From Klebsormidium nitens (taxonomy: Eukaryota; Streptophyta; Klebsormidiophyceae; Klebsormidiales; Klebsormidiaceae), in NCBI GenBank assembly GCA_000708835.1, contig DF237125.1:1-64000 (forward strand): a DNA stretch of 64,000 nucleotides. The letters run 5' to 3'. Shown here piece by piece: positions 1 to 11,100 of the stretch. The notes under the pieces were generated by a model. That model had not been told where the DNA came from. It did not search any database and saw nothing but the letters and a program-made list of their open reading frames with translations. Both the position numbers and the translations under genes were made by a program. Every line of letters begins with the position of its first letter. Within the stretch, counting starts at the first letter, position 1.

Positions 1-742
1 CGCGCAGCCGGGAGTCGGTGCGCAGTCGTGCCGTTACATCGGCGCTCTCACTAAGCTATCCGATCCGGTCCAATCTATCCAATTAACATGCCTGCTGTCT
101 CCACAAGCAAGAAGAAGAAGAAGAAGGTTCGAGGACAGCCCGAAAGCGTGAACCAACCTGACATTGGGTTGCTATGAGATTCAAGTAGAACTTCGCAAGT
201 GCTTCCATAAACTCGTTGCTTGAAAGGTGTTCTCTTTCGAAGAACGCCCCCACCAAAACAGATCTACAACTTGTAGTCTGGTGCATTGCATCATCGACAG
301 AAAGAACGAGGTTAATCAATGCTACAATGCTTGCTAGTCAAAAACCAAATTGAAGTCCGATCGTTTGCGGTACAAGGCTACGTATAATGATGTGGCATGA
401 AAAGTGCACAAAGACACGCTACAACTGTGCGCCTTTGAAAAGGGGCCCCGAGCCTGCCAAAGGTCTATGCAAACGCGATATAGTCATATTTATGTGCTCT
501 TGCAGAAATGAGGGAACTGCACAAATGTGGCAGCATGCTATCAAACCCCTATCAAACAGCTAGGTACGTCAAAGTGGAGCTTGACGCAGCATATTTGCTT
601 GTATGGAGGAGCCCTCTTGACCCTCTTACTCAGACCGAGCTCAGACCTTAATGGACTTCACGTTCTCTTTTTCTTTGTGGTAGACACATGGCCCATAGGC
701 TTCATATGACATGATACATGAATCATGTTTATGATGTTGTTC
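1..742. other. Intergenic, no gene recognised
   Basis: No reading frame here resembles a known protein and none has convincing flanking splice sites. A short AAG-rich run lies near 106-125. The segment ends at the TTAA that flanks the piggyBac-like element. Confidence 0.5.
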
Positions 743-1866
743 TTAACCCTTTAACAGCGGGTGTTGCCTTTTGTTGCCTTTTGCAACCCCATGGTTATAT
801 TCGCGCGCTACGGCCTCCAAATTACCACAAATGGCCCCAGCTGTTCACATAATGTTTCAACGACTCAATATTAAAATTTAAAAAATGCAACTAGAATTTT
901 CCGGGTGGTCCGGGCCCATATATGAAGCTGACCCCCCAGTATACTGTTGCCTGTGTTGTTGCCCAAGGCAACAGGTCTGCAGGGGCCAACCGGGCAACAT
1001 CCGGGTGTTGTTGCCGCCAGGTCCAGGGCTATGTCTCTGCCCGGGTCCTCTGGCCGACCGTCCATGATGGTTTAGTGGGGGGGAGCTGTGCTAGAGCTTG
1101 TTGCCATGTGTCAATCATCCGCACAGCAGGGCAACACCAGTCATTCAATCTTGACCGTCCAGGTAGGCTTGTGACTGGGAGGTAACATTCCAACAACGGG
1201 GCCCTCTGTTTCGACTCTACGAGCAGTCGAGAACGAGTCTACGGGTGCAGGCTTCCGTTATCTTGTTGCCCTTTTCCCTGGCAAAATGGTAAAAAGGGCA
1301 ACAATAGAAATGGGGCCTAAAACGTAACAGACTGGCGCAGACTGCAACTACATAAGCAACTTTGCAAACCCTTGGAAGCAGCGGAGAGGCCCCGTTTTCA
1401 GCAAAGGCAACACGGCGAACGCGGCGCGCGGGCGCGCTGCAGCAGAAGCTATGAGCAACAAACAATAGCAGATCGTAACAAGCTTATACCTATGTTCGTG
1501 TGTTGCTCTTATAACTGTTGCTTATGGTTGCCCCAGTATTCACCGGTCACGGTGTCCGAGGCAACAGTAGCAACAAGGCCTCCGGAGCCTGGGCCCAAGG
1601 TGACTTGCAGAGAATCTTCGTTGGCCTGGTCGGAAAGGCCTTGGAACAGCAGAGGGTAGGCTGCTCGTTGGCCGGAAGCTCGCAGCCTCGATATCGCTCG
1701 ATTCCGAACCGTCACCGGCCGGCGCGCCGGTCCGTCAAATTTTCCGATCGGCGCCGTCCGATCGCGCAAGGCTCGTCGATCGAACGGTCAAATCGATTTT
1801 TGCGATTATCGCTAAAAATCAAGTACGGCGAGTCTGACGGGTTTTACCCCGCTGTTAAAGGGTTAA
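743..1866. mobile_element. Non-autonomous piggyBac-like DNA transposon
   Basis: A perfect 15-bp terminal inverted repeat, CCCTTTAACAGCGGG at 747-761 and its exact reverse complement at 1848-1862, is flanked on both sides by TTAA (743-746 and 1863-1866). CCC-starting ends with a TTAA target duplication are the hallmark of the piggyBac superfamily. The element proper is 1,116 bp and has no reading frame long enough for a transposase, so it would need one supplied in trans. Its interior is dense in GTTGC/GCAAC pentamers, about twenty occurrences by eye, on both strands. Ends and target duplication are still perfect, which suggests a fairly recent insertion. Family assignment rests on the ends only. 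Confidence 0.8.
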
Positions 1867-3122
1867 AGCTGCAGGGGCACATACCGTCGCGCTCTTGACG
1901 CTTTAGCAATATTGCTGGCGACTTGAAGGATTCAGTGAAGGTATTGACTCTAACTCCTCTCTAACTTAGGCGCTTTGACCATTGACCAAGTTAAGTAGTA
2001 AGTACAGAGGAAGCTGTACGGCAGACTGAGTCGAACCCGGGTCAACAATCCGTAGAGTCCGTCGTCTTTCCACTCTCCTCATTGGTCGGCTGATATACCA
2101 GTGACACATGGCAGCTTCCGAACGCATTGAAATTGTAACGCCCGGAAAACTCGACTGTCGACATACGGCCGTGACCCGTCACGGCGGATCAAGTTTGTTT
2201 TCGCAGCTATGTTGTCATTGGAGGGGGGCTTTTCGCAGCCCAGAGGGCCCTAGCTGAGGCTGGGGCTGGACTCTTGACTCTTGAGTCCGACTCCGACGAG
2301 TCTTGACTGAATGCAGAAGAGAAGCTCTGAGTCTTGCCGCATCAGGAGGTGCACAAGTGATTGCCTTGCTACTGCAGATATTGCTAACAGAGAGGTTCTG
2401 CAACGGAGAAAAAGCGGGGAAAAAGCACCCGAGGTGACCTGCGGTAGAAAGGTGAGTCTCTGATGACGAACACTCTTTGTGTGGGCCGCGCTCTTTCAAG
2501 CCCTCGGTGCATGAGCCTGTCGGACCCGGGTCGGACCCCAGGAGGACCCCTGAGCTCTGCAATCAAGGGCAGTAAACAGCTTGTCCAGGACTCCTTCGGT
2601 CGCTTGGAATTGCGCTGGCCCTATGTCAAGTATCGTTTCTCCCCAAGTGACATTCGGGGTGACATTATACGTGCTGTTTGCACCTGCCACTTGAATAGTC
2701 CTTAAAATCTGTCACATTGGTTGATGTTGTGGTGCTTTCGAGGGCAATCGCACGTTTACAAGAGGTGTGATGAGCCTGGACGTGTATTGGTGACCAGAAG
2801 TAGGAATCAGGAGATTGGGCCGGAGGGAAGAAGGTCTTCTGTGGGAGCCATTCTGTGCGCAGGAAGCTGCATGGTGTCAGAGCGTTGGGTAATGATTACA
2901 TGATGTGCAGTCTATCCGATCTGGCAGGAACATTCAGATGATATAATCACATTAGCAGCAGCCATGTGGCTCATGTGGGAACCTCACAAAACTGCTTCTA
3001 TTCGGAGAAAGAGCTTCTATGCAATTCTGGTCTGAATTTTGGAAGCTTGTTAGCCCCACTTTAACTGGCACTAGGGTTTCGTTTTGCAGGTTTACCCCTT
3101 GATTCGGAGCCACTTAAGGACC
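1867..3122. other. Intergenic / 5' region of LRR gene
   Basis: No gene recognised. A pyrimidine-rich run ending in TTTTGCAG at about 3081-3088 could be a 3' splice site in the leader of the following LRR gene, giving a spliced 5' UTR. A segment around 2023-2080 resembles a degenerate tRNA on the minus strand but does not fold properly. Confidence 0.35.
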
Positions 3123-4124
3123 ATGGCACCAACCCTATTTGTGAGGATGCTAATCCTGGTGACCCTGTACGGGTGCGGGCCAATAAGTGGTGTCCACCCG
3201 TTTACTATTGAGGAGATGGGCAATCTGACGAACGAGAATGCCAATGTTCTCGCCAGCGTCGGGGCCCCCTCTAGTGGAGGGCAGGGCCCCGTCTGGAATC
3301 TGAGTAAGATCGATCTCGCCTACACTAGGAAGCTGTCAGGTCCCATTCCCCCTGAGCTCGGCAGCCTGACCAACCTCACCTGGCTCAGTCTCGTCAACCA
3401 CGCATTGTCAGGTCCCATCCCCCCTGAACTCGCCAAGCTCACCAAGCTTACCTTCCTCGATCTTTCTGCAAACAACCTCTCCGGCCCCATCCCCCCTGAA
3501 CTTTCCAGCCTGACCAACCTCACCGTACTTGAACTCTCTGGCAACAGACTCTCTGGTTCCATTCCCCCGCAGCTCGGCAGCCTGACCAAACTTACTTGGC
3601 TCAGCCTCCACTCCAACAACCTCTCCGGCCCCATTCCTCGTGAGCTCGGCAACTTGACCAAGGTAGATGTGGTATATCTCAACAACAACACCCTCTCCGG
3701 CCCAATTCCACCTGAGCTCGGCAGACTGACCAACGTGACTTACTTATCCCTCAACAACAACACACTCTCCGGCCCGATCCCTCCTGAGCTTGGCAAACTA
3801 ACCGACCTCTACGCCTTGAAACTCTCCGAGAACAACCTCTCGGGTCCGATCCCTCGTGAGCTCGGCAAAGCGATCATGACCCGCCTCTACGTCTTGGAAC
3901 TCTCCAACAACAGCCTCTCTGGTCCGATCCCCCTAAGTCTCTCCCGATTTCGCAACACAACTTTTTATCCGGGAAACTCTGGGCTGTGCTGCACCGACTG
4001 CAGCGCCAACTTCAGCTCACCGTGTCCTCCAGGAACATCATCATCATGTCCTTCAGTCGGACCCAATGTTGTCGGCGGAGTCGTTGCGGGAGCTGCTCTT
4101 TGCCTGGCGGTCCTGTTGACATAG
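3123..4124 (+). CDS. Secreted or GPI-type leucine-rich-repeat protein
   Basis: This single-exon gene encodes 333 residues. The start is the ATG at 3123, in the strong context ACCATGG. A reading frame reaches further upstream but only through non-ATG codons. Residues 1 to about 27 form a hydrophobic signal peptide. About eight 24-residue plant-type repeats of the form LSGPIPPELGxLTxLxxLxL follow, rich in N-x-S/T glycosylation sites. After the repeats come a cysteine pair region, a Ser/Pro/Cys-rich stretch and a short hydrophobic C-terminal tail (GVVAGAALCLAVLLT) that ends at the stop with no cytoplasmic residues. That tail suits a GPI-anchor signal. The other reading is an LRR receptor kinase cut off inside its membrane helix, as no kinase exon is visible downstream. 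Such proteins act at the cell surface in recognition or wall assembly; the ligand cannot be read from sequence. Confidence 0.85.
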   Translation: MAPTLFVRMLILVTLYGCGPISGVHPFTIEEMGNLTNENANVLASVGAPSSGGQGPVWNLSKIDLAYTRKLSGPIPPELGSLTNLTWLSLVNHALSGPIPPELAKLTKLTFLDLSANNLSGPIPPELSSLTNLTVLELSGNRLSGSIPPQLGSLTKLTWLSLHSNNLSGPIPRELGNLTKVDVVYLNNNTLSGPIPPELGRLTNVTYLSLNNNTLSGPIPPELGKLTDLYALKLSENNLSGPIPRELGKAIMTRLYVLELSNNSLSGPIPLSLSRFRNTTFYPGNSGLCCTDCSANFSSPCPPGTSSSCPSVGPNVVGGVVAGAALCLAVLLT

Positions 4125-7100
4125 AACACAATCACAGGTGCTGGAAACGACCCGACCAGAGAACTCTCAGGTCATAGCTTACCTTGCAACAAGCAACAAG
4201 ACAAGAACCTAGTGGGAGACAACCATCCACCGGGGTTGGATAGGAAGCTAGTTCGTCTTGTGGCTTGGGCTTTATATCCATGCTTCTATAGCTTTGTTCG
4301 AGGGGGTTTCGGTTGGTTTTTGATTTGGCGGCATGCATTAGGCATCCTGTTTCGGCAATAGTCTGTTCGCTCCCAACACTTGGAGGTACTCTGTGCCAAC
4401 CGGACAGCAGACCAGATACGACAAATGCTGCTCCTTGTTTGCTTAATCTGGTTCACGTTTGAAAACTTAGTGTAGCCAATTGTATGATGTAACTCTGCAG
4501 GCCTAAGTTGTGGGTGTGCTTGCGAAGTTGCACCTGCATGCTGGGCAATGTTTCTTTAGGATGAACACCCAAGACATTTGTCTGGCCCCGTCCGGTAATG
4601 TCCATGTCCGGACCCTACGCTCAGGCCAGATCGAGATTTATACGTCAAGCGCGTCATGATGCTGTCTTTGTTGGCAGCCACGGCCTCCACTTCTACATGC
4701 ACTGGCACAGTCGATGATTCATTCAATGCAAGTTCGTTTTTCAGACGACCTTGCTAGTGAACCTATAGCTGGCTGGAGATTTTTCGGAGGACATGCGCAT
4801 GCCCCCTAATTAAGGTCGAGGACCCTTCGGACGGGCCCAGAATTGTCTTTTATGCGTCATTTGTTACAGACCCTGCAAGGGGGCGGAGGCCCCCAGGGGG
4901 CACATCCTGCCAGCGGACGCGTTTTCGCCAAATGGATTATGCCGAATCAGTATCGCATATATGATATAACACCATACTGTATATCATGGTCGCTCGGCGA
5001 CCATGATATGAGATGATCGTACATGATTCTCAATACACACAGTAATTATGATATATCATATGTATGATCGATGGTATTGGGTCGTCCCGTATGTTACATC
5101 GTATGATCGCCCAGCGGCTTGATAGTAGGGCTGGCCGGTCCGAAAAGGGCCGCTCGGGAACCACCTCATGTCCTTCCCGTCTACCGAGATCCCAACATTT
5201 CGACCAGACGGTTTTCGACCATACCCCCCGGGATCCACCTTTCAAATGCACGATTACCACCACCCCCAAAAAACACGACCTTTCAGTATAATAATTTCGA
5301 ATGCACGAAAGCGCGCTGTGCATTTACATCTAGTTCCTCATTCCGGAAAGGATGGAGCCTTGTATCTGGGGGGGTGGACAAGTCTTCGCCATTTGCTCGA
5401 TTACAAGAGACAGCGTCGGTCTGAAAAAATTAGCAAGTGGAGGTCTCATTGAGTTTATTCAGCACTTCGCAACTAATTCTCGAGTCCGGTTGCCGCCGAC
5501 ATACAGCCTACACAGGTAACTAGGACACCTGGAGGTTACTAACATTTGCAGATTTCGAGCTCCGGGCCGTCTAATTAAATTTGACGCTTGGTACCTAGTA
5601 CATCGCACGCCCATGTGTTTGTTCGATATTCTATTCCGATCGTAATTTGCCACTGTGGCCAAAAACATGCTGCGACCCGGTTGGTCCAAGTCGGATGCGT
5701 TCAATTCTTACAAACGTCAATATGCAGAATAGCTAGGTAGCTACGAACTCAAGCATCATCCAGGGGGATCGGCTGTATGCCGCACTGTATGCAATAAATG
5801 AATGCGTGGTGGTGACTCGCGTCGAACGGATTCGCTTATACCTTTTTAGTGTAGATGCATGGAAACCGTGCGGACAGAAGCATATGGACCTTGAACATAC
5901 CGTCCGCATGCGCGATGTACTTAGAATTTCAAGATCTTCTAGCTATTTTACCGTACGTGTGGTTAGTCGTGTACACATTTAGTGCTCAAGCTCTGCATGT
6001 ATGTATGATTCGATGCATGCACGACGGTATACGTACAGTATCCTTAGTAGTACCCTTGGCACCACTGGCAGAGATCTTAGGATGATACAGCATGGGACAA
6101 GGACTTCAATTTGTAAGTTCGGATGCACACTTTACCATATGGCCAACTTAGCCTAGTAGCCTAGTGATACGAATGCAATTCAATCAATTCTGTACTATAT
6201 ATTGCTGATATCGATTGAATGTACTATGATACGTCTTTATAGTATCATTTTCTAGTATCATATGTGACGCACGCGGTGCACTATGCACGCACAACCACGG
6301 ATGGATGGATCGGGATCGAGCTCATCGTACGGCCATACTATAATCGAGTCCAGGTCACCGGTTCCTAGGAAACTTAGTAAAAACATTTAGTCAAAACATA
6401 TAGTGCAACACACGTGAATGCGTGGACCAGGCTTGATCTTGAAACGTGACGTACATGCTGTGGAACGGAGCCAGACACCCCGCGGTCAGGCGCCCTGCGA
6501 GCTTACGATCACGATTTCTCAAATAGCATTTGCACGGAACACGCAATGCAATCATCACGGGCCTGTTTGAGCGCACAATTGCCTTTTTCAAACGCTTGTA
6601 ATGCCAGCGATTGACTCCTTGCATTTTTTGGGTGCGTTCTGGTTGGTTAATGAATCAATTAGGACCTGGTTCGCAGCATTCGACGCCTAGGGCCGCCTTC
6701 TTCGAATTGGACCTTGCAAGCCTCCGCAAAAACTGTGCCGCTCCTTCGATTGATACCTGCACAAAGGCAGACTCGTCAGTATTCTGAAACGCAACACGGC
6801 TTGACCCATCGGTGAGAGACCGTGTGCACATAATCCTGCTTGGAATCTCTCTTGCTGTGATGCTTTGGTGTGCGACGGCCGATTATATGGTAGACCTATC
6901 TTCAAAACTGAATGGTCAAGGTCAATGCTCGCTCAAGCAGCCACATTCGATCGCGATCGCCCTTCATCAGACTTGCGGGGTTGGTCTTCTTCACCAAATT
7001 TTGCCCGCTAGTCTATCAGCTGCGGCTCACATTCGCTCAGGGACGAAGGCGAGTGCAAATGGAGGTGACGCCCTCTTTCTACGAAAGCCTGACGAGGCAT

Positions 7101-8123
7101 TGTGATACATACAGCTCCGACGGTCCTGCAGGAGACAACGGAGACGAACAGGTTGCTGGATCTTAGATGCAGAGCTCAAAATGGTTTCACAGAGGGGGAC
7201 TTTGCCTGCTTTATCACCCCTTTTGCTAACTCGCATGCGCTTATTCCGTGAATGGCCGTTTCCCGGGATCCTCTTGGTCCCTTCAAAGTTGTACAAGGGG
7301 AGGAGTCTCTTCTTGGGACTTCAGATCTGTAAAACGGGGACAGTGGCTTCGTCAAACCTGTGAAAATATGACAGTGGCTTCATCAGGCAAATGCATATGA
7401 AGCGACGTGCTCACGGCCGAGAGGCGTTCGATCCGAAGTGATACGAAGTGCATCTGCACCAACTGCGAGGTTAGCAGTCAGTGTTTTGCCTACCATCATG
7501 AACCACCACTTGCAAAAAGCAATCGATTCGAACGGCCAATCACAAAGGCTCCTTGACAGAGCGGAATAGGTTTGGGATGACAAAATATACGCGAAATTTC
7601 GTTGGCGCGGCAGCAAGTCAAGCTTTCTCAATATCTCAGATTTGGAAACAAGCGTTTTGCTTGCTTTTTTTAGTTCTCTGAAGTAGTTATTGACACCAGT
7701 TAGCCTTCGTCAGTCTTACAACACGCCTCAAACGTGACGTTTGGGTCAAGGAAATCTTCAACATAAAGACCTCCTTGGCACCGCAAAGAACTCGTTTCCT
7801 GAAACGGTTTCGACGAGGAGAGTCGTGCTTACCAGCTCCACAACTCTGATCAGGCGGTCTCGAACACTCGGCGATTCAGCTTCCACTTGAAGTCAGTGCA
7901 AAGCATGCTTGATTCTTTCACATAAGACTATTCACTACGATGTTTCGTCCTAGTCCCGACGTATTTAACGCCGAGAGAAGAGGGCCACGCCCATTGTGGT
8001 ACAAGCAGCCATCATTCTTTTTTAGTCGACGGCCCCAGAACCGCCGAAAGCTGTAATCACGAGGTCCGAATTTTCGCTCACCAATGTAGCGGCCGTTGTG
8101 TTTCGACCCTAAGGGGAACGGCG
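4125..8123. other. Gene-poor interval
   Basis: About 4 kb without a recognisable gene. From 4,950 to 6,400 it is rich in ATAT/CATATG-like palindromic sequence, including a perfect 13-bp hairpin at 4981-5009. A short minus-strand frame ending near 6,660 just after a CAG splice-like site reads like a final exon, but no partner exons were found. The segment before 8,123 is the 3' flank of murF. Confidence 0.4.
4981..5009. repeat. Perfect 13-bp inverted repeat (hairpin)
   Basis: ATATCATGGTCGC at 4981-4993 and GCGACCATGATAT at 4997-5009 are exact reverse complements separated by TCG. It sits in an AT-rich stretch with other ATATCAT/ATGATAT words, perhaps the remains of a small foldback element. 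Confidence 0.6.
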
Positions 8124-11100
8124 TCAGAACGCGGCGTCTGAATGGTACTCCAAACGCTCAATGGCTTCGCACGCGCGCTCCATTTTGAGGCCCCGGCTGC
8201 CTTTCACCAGAACCAGGTCCCCAATCCCTAGAGTCAACGAGCCGCCAGCGCCCTCCATAGAGATCGCTTTCGCTAAGGTCGCAGAGTCCGGAAAGACTGC
8301 AGGGGGACGTGCGCAATTTCAGAACGAGACTTGTTTCTAAAAGGTGACAGCTTGAACCTGGCATGTCGAAGTGGGGACAATCGGGTTGTGACTAAGAGCA
8401 CAAAGAGTTGAGACCATGTGAGACCTGACGAACGAACGGCGAGCATCACCAGAGTCGCAAGTATTCAGAGCCTTTCAACAAGTCTGCTTTTCGTCTGATG
8501 TCTGAATATGGCAAAATGACCGTTGTCTCGATTATCAGATTCCGGATCAAGCATTTCGGACCCAGATGTTGCAGCTCGCTTGAGCCTTCCGTGAGATTCT
8601 TCCAGGCGGTTTTACCATGTTGCGTCAGCATCTACTGCGAAAGGCTGTCGCTTATTTCCTTCCAAGACGTGAATGATCAGATGCAGCGGCTCTCCGGCTA
8701 TCATAGAAGCTGCAAATATGGTAAACAGTAGAACAGATTCAAGTCACCGATCATTGCCAGCAAACGAATAAGTACGAGAGTCTGGAGAAAGGAGTTTGGT
8801 AGTAATCGGAACCTCCAGAACACAGGACTTGCGACGCTCTTGAAGAACCGAGCTTGTTAGCCAGGTGGTTGAGTCGGTAACGCAGTTAAGGAAGCCGAGC
8901 ACCGAGCAACTTTGAGGGAACCCAAATCATTCGTGAAAGGCGCTTACCCCGGAGGTCCAGATCCGAGGGCGCCACGCTGGCCGCCGCTTCTCGAAACACC
9001 TCGCCGCAGACTGCCACTAAGTCTATTCTGGATTCGACGCACTGCTGTAGAACTTCGATGTGGGCTTGACGCGACGCCTGCCCCAGCTCTGAAAAAGGAC
9101 GAGAGAGTACAACGTCAGCCTCCGTTTTAGACGGACTTGAGGAAACCGCTTCAAAAGGGCGCCTTCTCGAAACGCCTCGCCGCAGACTGCCACCAGGTCT
9201 ACTCTGGACTCGACGCACTGCTGAAGAACTTCGATGTGAGCTTGACGCGACGCCTGTCCCAGCTCTGGAAAAAGGACGAGCGAGTATGACGTCAGCCTTC
9301 GTTTTAGACGGACCTGGAGGAAACCGCTTCGAAATGGCGCCTTCCCGAAAGGCATCGCCGCAGATTGCCACCAGATCTATCCTGGGTTCGACGCACTGCT
9401 GAAGTACGTGGATGTGGGCTTGACGGGACGCCTGAACCAACTCTGCCGAGGGCCAAAAATTTCTGACGTCAGCCCTCCTTAGGGGGCGGATCCCGAGGAA
9501 GCGCGTTCGAGTTCTAGGAGCGGCGGTTCAAAGTGCAAAACCGCAATGTCTTGGAGCTTGTCTTGCTACCTCAAGTGACGTCATGAAGCCAATCCTCTGG
9601 TCGCTTCTGCGGTAAAGCGTCGAACGAAGCGCTGTTCTCGTTACGGATTTCACCAACTTATGTCGTCCCTACCTGCCCAGATCCGCTGACAACAGGATCA
9701 TCCCTCAAGTCCTTGCTGACCATAACAGAACCCCTAAACCTGCCGGCCGTCAGAACGTGTGGTCATCTCAAAGGTCCAGTAACATCCTTCCAACCACTGC
9801 TTGGGCTGCCTCTTTTAATATTGCCCGTGCATCTCCTCGATTGTCGGAAAAGCACAAACTGATAAAAGGTAGTTTGGTAACGTGAGCGTGCCTCACCTAG
9901 CATGTCTCCTAAAAGCGCCACTTTCTTGCCGCCGCACTCGACGCGCGCCAGCACCTCCAGTGCGCCCTTGACGCTCATTGGGTTTGCGTTGTAGGCGTCG
10001 TTCAGGAGCGTGAGGCCGCTTTTGTAGCACTTCTGCCAAAAAGCAGAGAAGGCAGGTCGGGCTACGTAAAGTTGGAAGTTGAGCCCAGGTGTGAATTGTC
10101 ACCGCATCGAGGTCTTCAACGTCAACGTCTTGGAGACCGCGCTTGGAAACCAAGCAGATTCCAACGGACTCGTCGATGATTTTCAGATTTTCGTAATGTC
10201 GTTATGCTAGAGCTTTTGGTCTTGGTCGGCGGGCTGCTCGAAGCGCACCTTTCGAGAGGCGTCGCAGTGAAATGAATGAGAATAGGGCATCCGGAGGCAG
10301 GATACGATGACCCGAGGCTTGATTAGGCAGAATCTGAGATCTGGAATCATTAACAAATCCATTTAATTTCTTTGAAACTTCTCCGCAAACGCGAAAGACG
10401 CAAGCACGAGACGAAACGAAACGAAACGAAACGAAACGAAACGAGGAGGCGGATCTGCCAGGGCCAATCAAAAATCTCATCAGTTTGCTACATCACTCGT
10501 TTTCTAAAACCAACAGTTCCGTCAGTCGAGCTCCATAAAACCTGCAAGTACCTCTGACGTCGAGAAAGTTTCTGGTCGCGGACGTCGACTGCCAACGTGA
10601 AACGTATTCTTACCTGGACTCGCATCCGCATCCCCACAGGCTCGTACTCCTGAATGCCCCGGACGGCAGTTTTCAAAGGGACTCCCAGCGCTACTGCCAC
10701 CGCAGCTGCAGCGGCAGCGTTCTTCAAAAGGTGCACACCTGGATGCTCAATCTGCACCACAAGCGAGGGTCTAAGCGAGGGTCTAGTGAGAACAGCTGAG
10801 GAGCGCAACGAATCGGTGTGTCATCAGCAGAAAGACGTGATTTATGAAAGAAAGCGAAATGTCCTGTGATTGAGCTTTCGAGGAGACTCTCAGCGCAACT
10901 GCCACAGTGGCCGCAGCAACAGCGTTCTTCAACAATTGCACCCCAGGGTGATCAGTCTGCACCGCAAGCGAGGGTCTAATGAGAACCTCTTGAGAGCGCG
11001 TCGACAAGTTTATCTAGGAAGGGAACTATCAGCAGAAGATGGGTGGTTTTGTGAAAGAAGGTTTGTTCTTCAATAGGGCTTCCAAGTGAACTCGTGCCTA

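Noticed and set aside
2023-2080. tRNA-like sequence on the minus strand (GGGTTCGACTC-like T arm)
   Set aside because: The anticodon and acceptor stems do not pair well enough; at most a tRNA-derived remnant.
6660-6757. Possible terminal exon on the minus strand (IEGAAQFLRRLARS) after a TTTGTGCAG acceptor
   Set aside because: No upstream exon with matching phase was found; could be chance.
9137-9264. murF exon 12 copy B as a usable exon
   Set aside because: Its donor phase is wrong by one base and joining it to exon 13 gives an early stop.
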